From Helicobacter cetorum (GTDB lineage: Bacteria; Campylobacterota; Campylobacteria; Campylobacterales; Helicobacteraceae), in NCBI RefSeq assembly GCF_900198405.1, contig NZ_FZMR01000016.1, positions 1 to 50,849 of the forward strand: a DNA stretch of 50,849 bases, given 5' to 3'. Positions within the stretch are counted from its first letter, which is position 1. Each line of letters opens with the position of its first letter. A program made the position numbers and the translations under genes. This document shows positions 1 through 7,614 of the stretch, piece after piece. The notes beneath the pieces are model-generated. The model saw nothing but the letters and a program-made list of their open reading frames with translations, was not told the origin of the DNA and made no database searches.

Positions 1-34
1 TAAAACACTTTTTAGGGTTAGATAAATTTTTGGA

Positions 35-40
35 TAGAAT
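35..40 (+). promoter_or_regulatory. Candidate -10 box upstream of the small ORF at 123
   Basis: TAGAAT, preceded by TGGA, fits a relaxed Helicobacter sigma-80 -10 element. Transcription would start near 46-48, giving a leader of about 75 nt before the ATG at 123. No -35 is visible, as is normal in this genus. Weak on its own; it matters because a folded leader and a ribosome site follow. Confidence 0.35.
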
Positions 41-64
41 ACAAGTCTAAGGAAGTTTCCACAT

Positions 65-165
65 AAAGAAGGTAACGACTTCTCTAGGTGGTCGCTCTCT
101 AAGATTAACTTAAGGAGCTACCATGATTAAGTTCGTGACTTTAAAAAGACTAAATGTCTTTTTAA
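65..165 (-). ncRNA. Candidate antisense RNA to the small ORF at 123 (IsoA-like)
   Basis: The minus strand has a consensus -10 box TATAAT (177-172) inside the small ORF. A transcript starting near 165 would run antisense across the start codon, the AAGGAG site and most of the leader. It begins with the hairpin AAAAAGAC/GTCTTTTT (143-163) and could end at the hairpin AGAAG/CTTCT followed by TTTATG (83-64). The length of 80-100 nt fits IsoA RNAs. Ends are inferred and expression is unknown. Confidence 0.35.
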
Positions 166-218
166 GGCAAGATTATACCGTTTTTACTAATGCCTTTACT
201 TTAAGGACTAGAAGCTAG
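123..218 (+). CDS. Candidate small cationic peptide (31 aa), possible type I toxin
   Basis: An ORF of 31 codons starts at ATG 123 with a strong ribosome site, AAGGAG at 112-117, five bases upstream. The peptide starts MIKFVTLKRLNVFL and is basic and fairly hydrophobic. The leader can fold: AGAAG/CTTCT (67-71 with 79-83), GGTGG plus CTC (87-97) against GAGCTACC (115-122), and AACTTAA/TTAAGTT (107-113 with 127-133), which place the ribosome site and start codon in a stem or loop. A perfect TATAAT lies on the opposite strand inside the ORF (177-172). A hairpin CTAGAAAA/TTTTCTAG (215-242) overlaps the stop. This is the layout of Helicobacter AapA/IsoA type I toxin-antitoxin loci, and a true AapA gene sits at 22697-22789 in this window. 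The peptide itself is not clearly similar to AapA, so the function is inference. Confidence 0.4.
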   Translation: MIKFVTLKRLNVFLRQDYTVFTNAFTLRTRS

Positions 219-242
219 AAAAGATTTTAAAATTTTTTCTAG
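215..242 (+). terminator. Hairpin at the end of the small ORF
   Basis: An 8-bp perfect stem CTAGAAAA/TTTTCTAG closes over the stop codon of the small ORF, with T-rich sequence in the 3' arm. It is a plausible transcript end for the plus-strand peptide mRNA, although stem GC content is low. Confidence 0.35.
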
Positions 243-304
243 TGAAATGGAATTTAACTATATCCTTTAACCCCCCCTCCTAAGATACGAAAAATCAAGG
301 ATAA

Positions 305-667
305 TTTTATGGACTTTTTGATATAAGTGTAGGCAGTGGTAACAGTATTATCAATGGCTGGTATTTTCCAATAAGTAATCCTAATAAACTCGGACTTTCA
401 GCCGAGGGGGTATTTTAGGATTTGTCTAATGACTCCCTCTTAAGGCGTTTCTTTGACACGCACAAAGAATAGTTTAACAAGTTTTTAATATTTAAATACA
501 AGTTTAATATCCTTCAAAATTTAGACTTTAAAGGTCAAGAAATCTCTAGGTTTAAAGACACAAGCATGATCAAGCTCAAAAGAGTTTTAATGGATAAAAT
601 ACCTATTAAATCAAGCCGCTTTGGTTTCTTTTTATTGCTTCTGTCCCGGTACTTTTTAATTTTTTAA
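305..667 (+). pseudogene. Remnant of an unidentified ORF with in-frame TAG stops
   Basis: Reading from 305 in one frame gives protein-like sequence (for example NGWYFPISNPNKLGLSAEG, then DLSNDSLLRRFFDTHKE, then ILQNLDFKGQEISRFKDTS), interrupted by TAG at 416-418 and 470-472 and ended by TAA at 665-667. The even amino-acid composition across the two stops suggests one former gene with nonsense mutations and no start. I do not recognise the family. The rest of the 1.1-kb gene-poor stretch (about 668-1055) contains only tiny ORFs and AT-rich sequence that I cannot assign. Confidence 0.35.
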
Positions 668-1055
668 AGCTTTTTATTTTTAACTTCATTTTTATAGTTT
701 AGATTTTATCTTCTTATTAAGCTCATTATCTTGAGTTGAGGCAGATAAAAATATTTGGGTATCGCTCTTTGTTTTTTAAAAATGCGTTTAGCCCTTTTTA
801 AAACGCTCACTTGATTACACCTTATAACCCCTTATAAAAATGCTTAAAAAGTTATCACTTTTATTTTCTTTGTCAAACTCTTTCATCTCTAACTTTTAAG
901 AAATGTTTATATTATCCGTTATTTCTAATATCTATTATTAAATCTCAAAAAGGCTTATTTTGAGTGGTTGTTCCTAAGTTTTTATCTTGTAGAGTAAGGG
1001 GTATTTTGGATTTTAACAAGGATTGATCGTAAGCTTGTGTGAATATAAGACTAAC

Positions 1056-1079
1056 TAGCCCTATGCTTATGCAAGGCTA
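1056..1079 (-). terminator. Hairpin downstream of the phnA-like gene
   Basis: CTAGCC/GGCTAG pairs, with a nested TGC/GCA in the loop, about 20 bp beyond the stop of the minus-strand PhnA-like gene. The T-run after it is weak. A second small stem (GGCTT/AAGCC, 1091-1105) overlaps the stop codon. Confidence 0.35.
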
Positions 1080-1098
1080 GATGATTTAAGGGCTTGAA

Positions 1099-1431
1099 TT
1101 AAGCCTTTTTAAGAAATTCTGATTTTAACGCTAGGCTTTGTCCCTCAACCTTGCAATCTACATTGTGGTCGCTATCTACAAGCTTAATATTTTTAATCTT
1201 AGTGCCTTTCTTTAGCACAAGCGATGAGCCTTTAACCTTCAAATCCTTAATAAGAATCACTGAATCGCCATTTTGCAAGATGTTATTATTGCTATCTTTG
1301 ACAATAAAGTCTTCAGCATTGAAAGTGGCATTTTCGCTCCATTCATACGCACAGCTAGGGCAAACTAATTGCGTGCCGTCATGGTAGGTGTATTCATCTT
1401 TGCACTTAGGGCATGGGGGGAAATCTTGCAT
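1099..1431 (-). CDS. phnA: PhnA/YjdM family zinc-ribbon protein
   Basis: This 110-aa protein has the layout of the PhnA (YjdM) family. An N-terminal zinc ribbon has two CxxC pairs (CPKCKDEY near residues 7-14 and CPSCAYEW near 24-31). It is followed by the conserved small beta domain with GDSVILIKDLKVKGSS and a KKGTKIKNIKLV stretch ending in the usual DxDHNVDCK-like motif. The family is historically tied to phosphonate use, but its biochemical role is unclear and many members stand alone, as here, with no phn genes nearby. Length is typical. ATG at 1431 is preceded by a TAAGGA ribosome site. Family assignment is firm; function is not. Confidence 0.9.
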   Translation of the reverse strand: MQDFPPCPKCKDEYTYHDGTQLVCPSCAYEWSENATFNAEDFIVKDSNNNILQNGDSVILIKDLKVKGSSLVLKKGTKIKNIKLVDSDHNVDCKVEGQSLALKSEFLKKA

Positions 1432-1769
1432 GATTTTTCCTTACAATCATTTTTAGCTATTGTAATGTGTTGGGGCTTAAAATGAGATTTAAAAACCATA
1501 CTTAGTGGTATCTATGGCATATAGATTTGTTATATTTAAAATGTTTTTATTAAAAAAACTTTGCGTTTTCTTCTGTTTTATAAATATTTTAATATAAATA
1601 CTTATATTTTGATTATCTTGAAAGTTTTATTTAAATATAGATGTTTAATTATTGTTGAATGTAGTTAGATGGTGATTCCAAAAATAATTGATGTAGTTTG
1701 TTTGGGTCTTCTAGACTCTAGTTAAAATTAAAGTGTTGTTAAAATATTCTTAACAATAGGTAGTTAGCT
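1432..1769. other. Intergenic, AT-rich, nothing assigned
   Basis: These 338 bases separate the divergent phnA-like and HNH genes and must carry both promoters. The sequence is extremely AT-rich with several TAAAAT or TATAAA-like hexamers, so no single -10 box can be chosen. I see no ORF, tRNA or repeat here. Confidence 0.5.
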
Positions 1770-3098
1770 ATGCAAGCAATAGATAAGATTTTTTATACAA
1801 ATTTGCGTAACATTATGTTTCAATGCCAAAAAGAACATTGGTCAATAGATAAATTAAAATGGCATTATGAGTTTCTGTATCATTTTAAAGGTAGTAATTT
1901 TAACAAATTGAAAATTAATTTAGATAGTTTTTTTGATTTTTTTGATATTTTTTTAATTTCTAATCCTTTTGTTTCTATCAATAAAGAAGTTTGTGTAACA
2001 CAAGAGTTAAAAAATAAATTTGGGAAATTTTTTAATAAATATAAGCAAGAGTTCAAGGGACTAAATAAACTCAAAGCTATGTTTGAGTGCTTGCAATTTG
2101 GAGATATTTTTTATATATGCAATTATGATGATATGAAAATGATTGCAGAAATAACTTTAAGTTTTTGTAATCAAGTAGTATGCCGATTCCCCAATTATTT
2201 TAAGAAAACCGATAATCGCAACAATGAGAGTTTAATACAAAAACTTATGACATTGCCAAATAATTATTCTGTAAATCCCTATGTACAAGATAAGAAGACC
2301 ACTATTGGCGAGCCTAATAAGACGAAAAGAGTTTGTAGATTTTGCAACAAGGACTTTAGAGAAACCTCTTTTAATAATAAAGCCCATGTTATTCCAGAAA
2401 GTCTAGGTAATAAGATTTTGTTTAGTTCTAATGAATGTGATACTTGCAACAAAAGATTTGGTGAAACGATTGATTATTCTTTATCTAAATTTTTTGAACT
2501 AGAATATTTGGTGCGAGGAATTAGGGGGAAAAAGGTAAGGAAAAAAGCCTTATATGATAATGGTTCTGAAGTCTATCCAAAAGAAGGTTTAGAAAGTTGG
2601 TTAGAGAGCATTGACGATGAGAAATATAAGGAAAATATAAGAGAGTATTTAAGACAATTTGATTTGTTTTTGGAGAGATTAAATCAAAGTTTTGTTCAAG
2701 GGAAATCTTTATTTTATAAGCAAAAGTTTATTAAGGAGCTACTAGATAAAGAAAAATTGGATAACCTAATGAATAGTAAAGATGCTGATGAAAGAATGCG
2801 AGTGGTATGTAAAAATATTCTCGAAAATAGAGATAAGCTTGAGACACTATTTTCTTTCAGCGGAGTATTTTTAAAAGGTTCTGATTTTTCAATAAAGGAA
2901 GTTAATGGTGTAAAATACCATGTTTTAAGTTCTAAGGAATGTATAGGGATTGATGTTTATAAAGCACTTTGTAAAATGGTTATAAGTGTGATTGATAGCA
3001 AGGAATTACCCTTTTTACAGAAATGTGTAGAGTGGATAAACCATAAAGTTTTAGAAGAAACAAAGATTTTTGCCTCGCATAGCTCTAGGGGTTTTTGA
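1770..3098 (+). CDS. HNH endonuclease-like protein (HNH_5 type), C-terminus frameshifted
   Basis: A 442-aa protein with a central HNH zinc-finger nuclease signature at about residues 188-231: CRFC, then HVIPESLGN, then CDTCNKRFG. This fits the HNH_5-like arrangement (CxxC ... H.IP ... CxxCN). The N-terminal 180 residues have no motif I recognise; the C-terminal part is rich in charged helices. ATG at 1770 is the first start after a stop-filled leader. The reading frame stops at 3096-3098, but the protein plainly continues in another frame (see the next feature), so the encoded product is probably missing about 90 residues. HNH proteins of this kind occur in restriction, phage defence and mobile elements. 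The target is unknown and there is no adjacent methylase. Confidence 0.7.
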   Translation: MQAIDKIFYTNLRNIMFQCQKEHWSIDKLKWHYEFLYHFKGSNFNKLKINLDSFFDFFDIFLISNPFVSINKEVCVTQELKNKFGKFFNKYKQEFKGLNKLKAMFECLQFGDIFYICNYDDMKMIAEITLSFCNQVVCRFPNYFKKTDNRNNESLIQKLMTLPNNYSVNPYVQDKKTTIGEPNKTKRVCRFCNKDFRETSFNNKAHVIPESLGNKILFSSNECDTCNKRFGETIDYSLSKFFELEYLVRGIRGKKVRKKALYDNGSEVYPKEGLESWLESIDDEKYKENIREYLRQFDLFLERLNQSFVQGKSLFYKQKFIKELLDKEKLDNLMNSKDADERMRVVCKNILENRDKLETLFSFSGVFLKGSDFSIKEVNGVKYHVLSSKECIGIDVYKALCKMVISVIDSKELPFLQKCVEWINHKVLEETKIFASHSSRGF

Positions 3099-3368
3099 GA
3101 ATCCTTTGCCTTTACAACTTATGGTTTATATTAGAGAAGATAATGATATTAATATGCCACATATTTATGTAGAGTTATTTTGGGAAAATTATGTGTATGG
3201 ATATATTATTCCTTATTCGTCAAAAGATAAGAAAGCTTTATTGGTGATGATGAATATATTCAAGTGTTTGAAAAATTTAGGAAGTTTGCAAAAACTGAGC
3301 ATTGTAATTGGTATTTTGTGCAACTTGACAATTCAGCCATAGAATTCTTTGTGAGATTGTATCAGTAA
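3096..3368 (+). pseudogene. Displaced C-terminal part of the HNH gene (two compensating frameshifts)
   Basis: Sequence after the stop at 3098 still codes. In the +1 frame it reads ENPLPLQLMVYIREDN ... VYGYIIPYSSKDKK to about 3233. Then the original frame resumes with FIGDDEYIQVFEKFRKFA ... AIEFFVRLYQ and a stop at 3366-3368. Removing one T from the TTTTT run at 3090-3094 and adding one A to the AAA near 3231-3233 restores a single ORF from 1770 to 3368 (about 532 aa). Both changes sit in short homopolymers, so sequencing error and real mutation are both possible. Confidence 0.6.
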
Positions 3369-3401
3369 ATAAAGATGTTAAAATTGGCTTTCTTTTATTT
3401 T

Positions 3402-3410
3402 TGATATAAT
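3402..3410 (+). promoter_or_regulatory. Extended -10 promoter TGATATAAT for the GT9 gene
   Basis: TGATATAAT matches the Helicobacter sigma-80 extended -10 consensus TGnTATAAT exactly. The predicted start of transcription near 3417 lies about 27 bases before the likely TTG start (3444) of the broken glycosyltransferase, so the promoter has survived although the gene is disrupted. Confidence 0.6.
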
Positions 3411-3443
3411 AGAAATTTTGTAAGTTAGATAGCTATTAGTTCG

Positions 3444-4765
3444 TTGGAGAGATTCATTGATGTTCTTTTCTCTGTGGTATTGACAAGCGTGTTGTATGGG
3501 TTGGGGGAGGGTTGTTAGCACTCGTATTATGGCGTATCCGCACAAAAATCTATCAAAGATTCCCCAAAAGTGCGTTTTTGATTTCTTCTATCAAAGCTTT
3601 TTTACGCCATTTAGCCCATGGTATCAAAGTTGTTCCCCATGAAAATAAGACGCCAGAGACCTTACCCAGTAATGACACACTAGAGATACCGCAAAAAACC
3701 TTGCTCTATATTCAAACAGATGGGCTTGGCGATTATATTGTTATGCGTAATTTTTTTGAACCTTTGCGTAAGAAATATGCAGATTATCACATTACTTTTT
3801 TGGGACGCACAGCTTATAGTAGTTTTATGGAATTAGATGGTCAGTATTTTGATGAATTTATTGCTTTGGAGCTTGAACAAATTGTTGATAATGAAAAAGG
3901 CCGTCCATTTTTTGCTCATTTTACGCAAACACGAGCTTTTGAGATAGTAATTTATGCTGCTCACTAGTTGGGTAGTTGAAAATCTAGTGATTGCTCCCAT
4001 AAAAGCTCATTGGTGATTTGTTTCTAGTGGTTGGCATGTTTCTTTATCAAGCACCCAACGCCCTTATGAAGCTACGTTTGTTCCTATTAGCCAAAAGCCT
4101 TTGCATCAATTTGAACGCAATAAAGAATTTTTTACACACTTAGGTTGTGATATCTCTAATATTGAGCATCCCACGCTCATTGTGCCTAAAATATCCTTAA
4201 ACTTCGTGCTTCCAAAAAAATTCGCACTTTTTTGTATAGGTGCGAGCGGTGATGCTAAGAAGTATAAACGGATGGGAGAAGTAGCATAAATGCTTTTGGA
4301 ACATGATACTTGCTTAAACATTATTATTGTGGGGATAAAAATGACTTACAAGAGACTAAACATTTTACTTATTCTATCAAGGATAAATCACGCTTGATTG
4401 ATTTGGTGGGAAAAACCTCTATTTTTGAATCGTTTGAGCTGATTAAACGAGCAAGTTTTGTTGTGGAAAATGATTTAGGTTTGGCCAATGCGACTATAGC
4501 ATTAGATTGCAAGAAACCTGTTTTTGTAATTTCTAATGGAAGTCAATATAAGGGTTTTATGCCCTATCCCAAAGAGATGGCTCCAAACTTACATGTGATT
4601 TTTCATATGTTAATAGAAAAATATCAAGAACTAGCTCTTCATGACTTAGATTATGAAGAAGTCCTTGTAGCAGATTTATATTATTTTGTTGGTGCATCAT
4701 TACACAAAATAGATGGTATAGAGTCAAAGCGAGTTTTTAAGCATATTATCTCAAATCTATTATAG
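3444..4765 (+). pseudogene. Glycosyltransferase family 9 (heptosyltransferase-like), multiply frameshifted
   Basis: Three consecutive ORF pieces belong to one GT9 protein. The first (from about 3512 to 3967) carries LLYIQTDGLGDYIVMRNFF, the nucleotide-sugar transferase N-terminal motif with the D/GxGD turn. The second (4101-4289) has FALFCIGASGDAKKYKRM, the start of the C-terminal Rossmann domain. The third (4310-4765) has FESFELIKRASFVVENDLG and the ADP-sugar binding region. Between 3968 and 4100, and near 4289-4310, the frame is lost and stops occur. A short hydrophobic N-terminal segment starting at TTG 3444 is also out of frame, next to GGGGGAGGG at 3503-3511. Members transfer heptose or similar sugars to LPS core. 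With this many lesions it is best seen as a dead gene. Confidence 0.75.
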
Positions 4766-4770
4766 GTTTT

Positions 4771-5220
4771 GTGCTATGGTCTGCAATGTTGCTTATCTTG
4801 CCTCGTTTATTTTCTATCCATATAGAGAACTTAGAGAATAAAGAATGGTGCGTTATTTTAGAGAAATTAGAGTTGTTTATTTATCGTTATATAGGGAGTG
4901 TGGGGGTTATTTTGGTCTTTATTATGGGGGGATTGCTTTTATACCTTAATCCTAGTTTGTTAAGCGAGCGGTTTTTCCAAGCAAAGCTTGTAGCGGTGGG
5001 TCTATTGACTTACTATAGCCATACTTTAGGTTATTATAGAAAAAGGCTTTCTACTACTAAGCGCAACGCACGCTTTTTTAAGGCGTATCATTTAGTGGCT
5101 TTAGCTTTAGTGTGTTTGATTATTTCTTATATTGTGCTTAAGAGTGTGTCTGTAATCTTTAGTGTTGGTGTGTTAAGTCTTATGGGGTTATTGATGCTTT
5201 TTATTTATAAAAGAAAATAA
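4771..5220 (+). CDS. hemJ: HemJ/CopD-like membrane protein (protoporphyrinogen IX oxidase family), N-terminally truncated
   Basis: 149 aa with four hydrophobic segments. The first (VLWSAMLLILPRLFSIH) matches the HemJ helix-1 pattern ending in LPRLF.xH, and AKLVAVGLLTYYSHTLGYY matches the later conserved K-L-V ... H region. HemJ oxidises protoporphyrinogen IX to protoporphyrin IX in haem synthesis at the inner membrane. Family members normally have 10-20 more N-terminal residues containing the conserved active-site histidine. Here the frame is open only back to 4741, without a good start and without that histidine; GTG 4771 follows the GT9 stop by five bases. The gene may be damaged at its start or use an unusual start. 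Confidence 0.65.
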   Translation: MLWSAMLLILPRLFSIHIENLENKEWCVILEKLELFIYRYIGSVGVILVFIMGGLLLYLNPSLLSERFFQAKLVAVGLLTYYSHTLGYYRKRLSTTKRNARFFKAYHLVALALVCLIISYIVLKSVSVIFSVGVLSLMGLLMLFIYKRK

Positions 5221-5270
5221 GCCCTTATTTTTAAGTAGGGGGCTTATTTAGGGTTTTATTGTTGCTTTTC
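5216..5270 (+). terminator. Rho-independent terminator after hemJ
   Basis: AATAAGCCC (5216-5224) pairs with GGGCTTATT (5240-5248), followed by a T-rich tail. It overlaps the hemJ stop and lies between convergent genes, so it may also serve the minus-strand OLD gene. Confidence 0.65.
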
Positions 5271-5282
5271 TTATGGTTTTTC

Positions 5283-7492
5283 TTATAGCTTTTCTTGCAA
5301 CCACTCTAAAAGCTTGTAAAAATTGTCTTTCGTCTTTTCTTCTACTAAGCTAGGTTTTATTAGCAAGTCATTTTTTAAAGCGCTTGTATAGGCGATATGT
5401 GAGCGAGACCATTTGTTTTCTAAATCAAATTTGATTTTATCCTTTTGGCTAAACAAGTCTTCAATGTTTTTAAAATTTGGTTCGCATGCACTCAGTTTAA
5501 AGACATCAATAGTGTTTTTTAGCTTGTCATGGTTTTGTAAATCGTTTTTGATTTTTTCACAAGTTTTTCCTCTCTCGTCGCCATCTACCAATAAGATTGC
5601 ATGGGTTTCATCTTGGCTTAGAGCTTGCAATATTGCCTCAGTCTGTGCGTCATCTTTGCCCAAGCCATTAATGGGTAAAAACACCATATTTAGAGACTTC
5701 TCTTTTTCTTTTTCATAGAGCAATTTAAATGCACTTAGATAATTGTAATCGCTAATGCCTTCTACAAACACACATTTTGAGCCGATTAGATGGCGTTTTT
5801 CCACTCCTAAAGCATTTTTGATACGCTTTAAGGAATCGCTATCGTCTAGGCTGATAGATGAAAAATGATTGATATTCACATTACGCAAATCTTTATCTAA
5901 GCTTAAAATCCTTAACTCATCTAAATGGTCTGCATCAACCAAAAAGGGGTCATGCGTGCTTATAACAAAGGTAATCCCCTTTTCTTGCCCCAACTTTTTT
6001 AAAAAATTGCGATACTCTATGCGTGTAGGAACAGAGAGATTAGCCCCAGTCTCATCCATTAAAACAATAGAATTAGGCACTAACTCAGGGCTACACAAAA
6101 GATTGAAAAACAAATCAAAATACCACCTAAACCCATCGCTTTGATGGTCTAATTCTAAAACTTCTTCTTCGCTTTTCTTATTCCGCTTGAATAGTGAGAG
6201 TGAGACTTTTTGGCTATCTAGCTTAAAATCAAATTCATAATACAAATCTTCATTTTTATTTTGAAAATACATTTGGTTGAAATGTTTAGAAATCTCTTCA
6301 TTGATAAGCTTTTCATACTTTCTGCCTGCTTGATTTAAATAACCTTCTGATTTATCCTTAGCCTTGATATAGGCATTCTTTATTTCTTCAAAAGCATTTT
6401 TATTGACAGCATTAAACAAAAGATTAAAAAACTTGCTTTGAATCAAATCATCTGGCGTTGTCATCAAATCTTTGGAGCTAAAGCTTGTTGTGGGTTTGTA
6501 ATAAATGATTTGAGCGAGTTTAGAGTGCAAGAAATACTCAATTTTACCCAAAGGATAATCTTCTAAAATATTCTCTATGCTCTCATAATCCACATGTGAA
6601 CTTAAAATAGGCTCTTTTAAATTGATTGTAGGGAAAGTTGGGGGATTTATCCTAGTATAGCCACGATTGATTTTGTCAGTATATTCGTTTGCAAGTTGCT
6701 TGAATTGTTCTAAATTCTCTTGCATGTCTTTTAATGCTGTATCTTCATCACAAATAGTTTCTATCAACTCTTCCAACTCTTCAGTTGAATTGAAATAGCC
6801 GCCTAATTGATTAGTGATTTTTTCTAACTCTTGCTTTAATCTTGTCTTGCAAGTAATTAAATCCTTTTTAAATTGTTCTTTTATGCCATTAGGTTTTTCA
6901 TTGTCTTGATAACGCAAAATTTCATTAAAGAGCTTTAATAAACTATCTGCATTGCTAGTGCGATTAAGTTTGTTTGTGAAGTCTTCTTTAATGCTTGTTT
7001 CCATGTCTAAATTATTAAGCACTTTAAAACAAACGCTTTTAAGTTGTTCGGTTTTTGGAGTTAAAGAATACGAAATTCTATCATGTTCAATCTCTATACT
7101 TGCCTTATTTTCACTCTTTTTATCTTTGCCACTTTTTTCTTCTGTACATAACCCTAAATGCGTAATTGTATCTTCAAAACCTAAGTAATTAGGGGTGCAA
7201 TTTTCTTTAAATTCATCTAAATGCTCGCCAAAACACCCTAGGGCTTTCAATAAATTGCTCTTGCCGGTATTATTCTCACCTATAATAAGAACCAAACCAC
7301 CTAATTTATCGTTACTAAATGAATTGTTAAGGTATAGTCTTTCGCATTTTTCTTGCTCGTCTTTAACGCCAATATTCCTAAAATTCTTAATCTCTAAAAA
7401 GCGTGTGGTTACTTTTAGAGGCACTATGCTTTCATGGTTACTTGCGGGGGGGGGGGGGTAGTTTGGTTGCTTTGATTTTCTTTTTTACTCAT
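5283..7492 (-). CDS. OLD-family ATPase/TOPRIM nuclease, phase-variable by poly-C tract (OFF here)
   Basis: The body encodes an N-terminal ABC-type ATPase domain (RFLEIKNFRNIG, Walker A IIGENNTGKSNLLKA, then SIVLMDETGANLS and VISTHDPFLVD) and a C-terminal TOPRIM nuclease domain (VFVEGISDYNYL and AILLVDGDERGK). This is the OLD overcoming-lysogenization-defect layout, shared with GajA of Gabija and AriA/AriB of PARIS, all linked to phage defence. The best start is ATG 7492, with AAAGGA upstream, giving MSKKENQSNQTTP. It is followed by 13 C (7458-7446 on this strand), after which the frame is wrong and meets a stop. With 14 C (or 11) the frame joins the body directly. From the internal GTG at 7424 a 713-aa protein is still possible but lacks a ribosome site. 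No partner gene such as a UvrD helicase is adjacent. Confidence 0.85.
7446..7458. repeat. G13/C13 homopolymer tract, phase-variation switch of the OLD gene
   Basis: Thirteen consecutive G on the plus strand (C on the coding strand) begin about 12 codons after the predicted start of the OLD-family gene. Tracts this long are hypermutable by slipped-strand mispairing in Helicobacter. The present length sets the gene out of frame. Confidence 0.85.
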
Positions 7493-7614
7493 CGTCTATC
7501 CTTTTAAGATTAAAATGTCATTATTCTAACCTTAAGGATTAAACTATATGAGATTTTTTGTTAATCATCTTTGGTAATAAAAACTTGCTTTTACCCAAAA
7601 TTTTAAAACCCATT

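Noticed and set aside
271..277. C7 run in the left intergenic region
   Set aside because: Not inside or near a start of any ORF I can support.
1..480. Possible rRNA, tRNA or other housekeeping RNA in the left gene-free region, because of many small stems
   Set aside because: No match to conserved tRNA, 5S, SRP, tmRNA or RNase P motifs; the stems fit a small toxin-antitoxin-type locus better.
3070..3342. Independent 90-aa gene overlapping the HNH gene
   Set aside because: It has no proper start or ribosome site, and its first part is the frameshifted continuation of the HNH protein.
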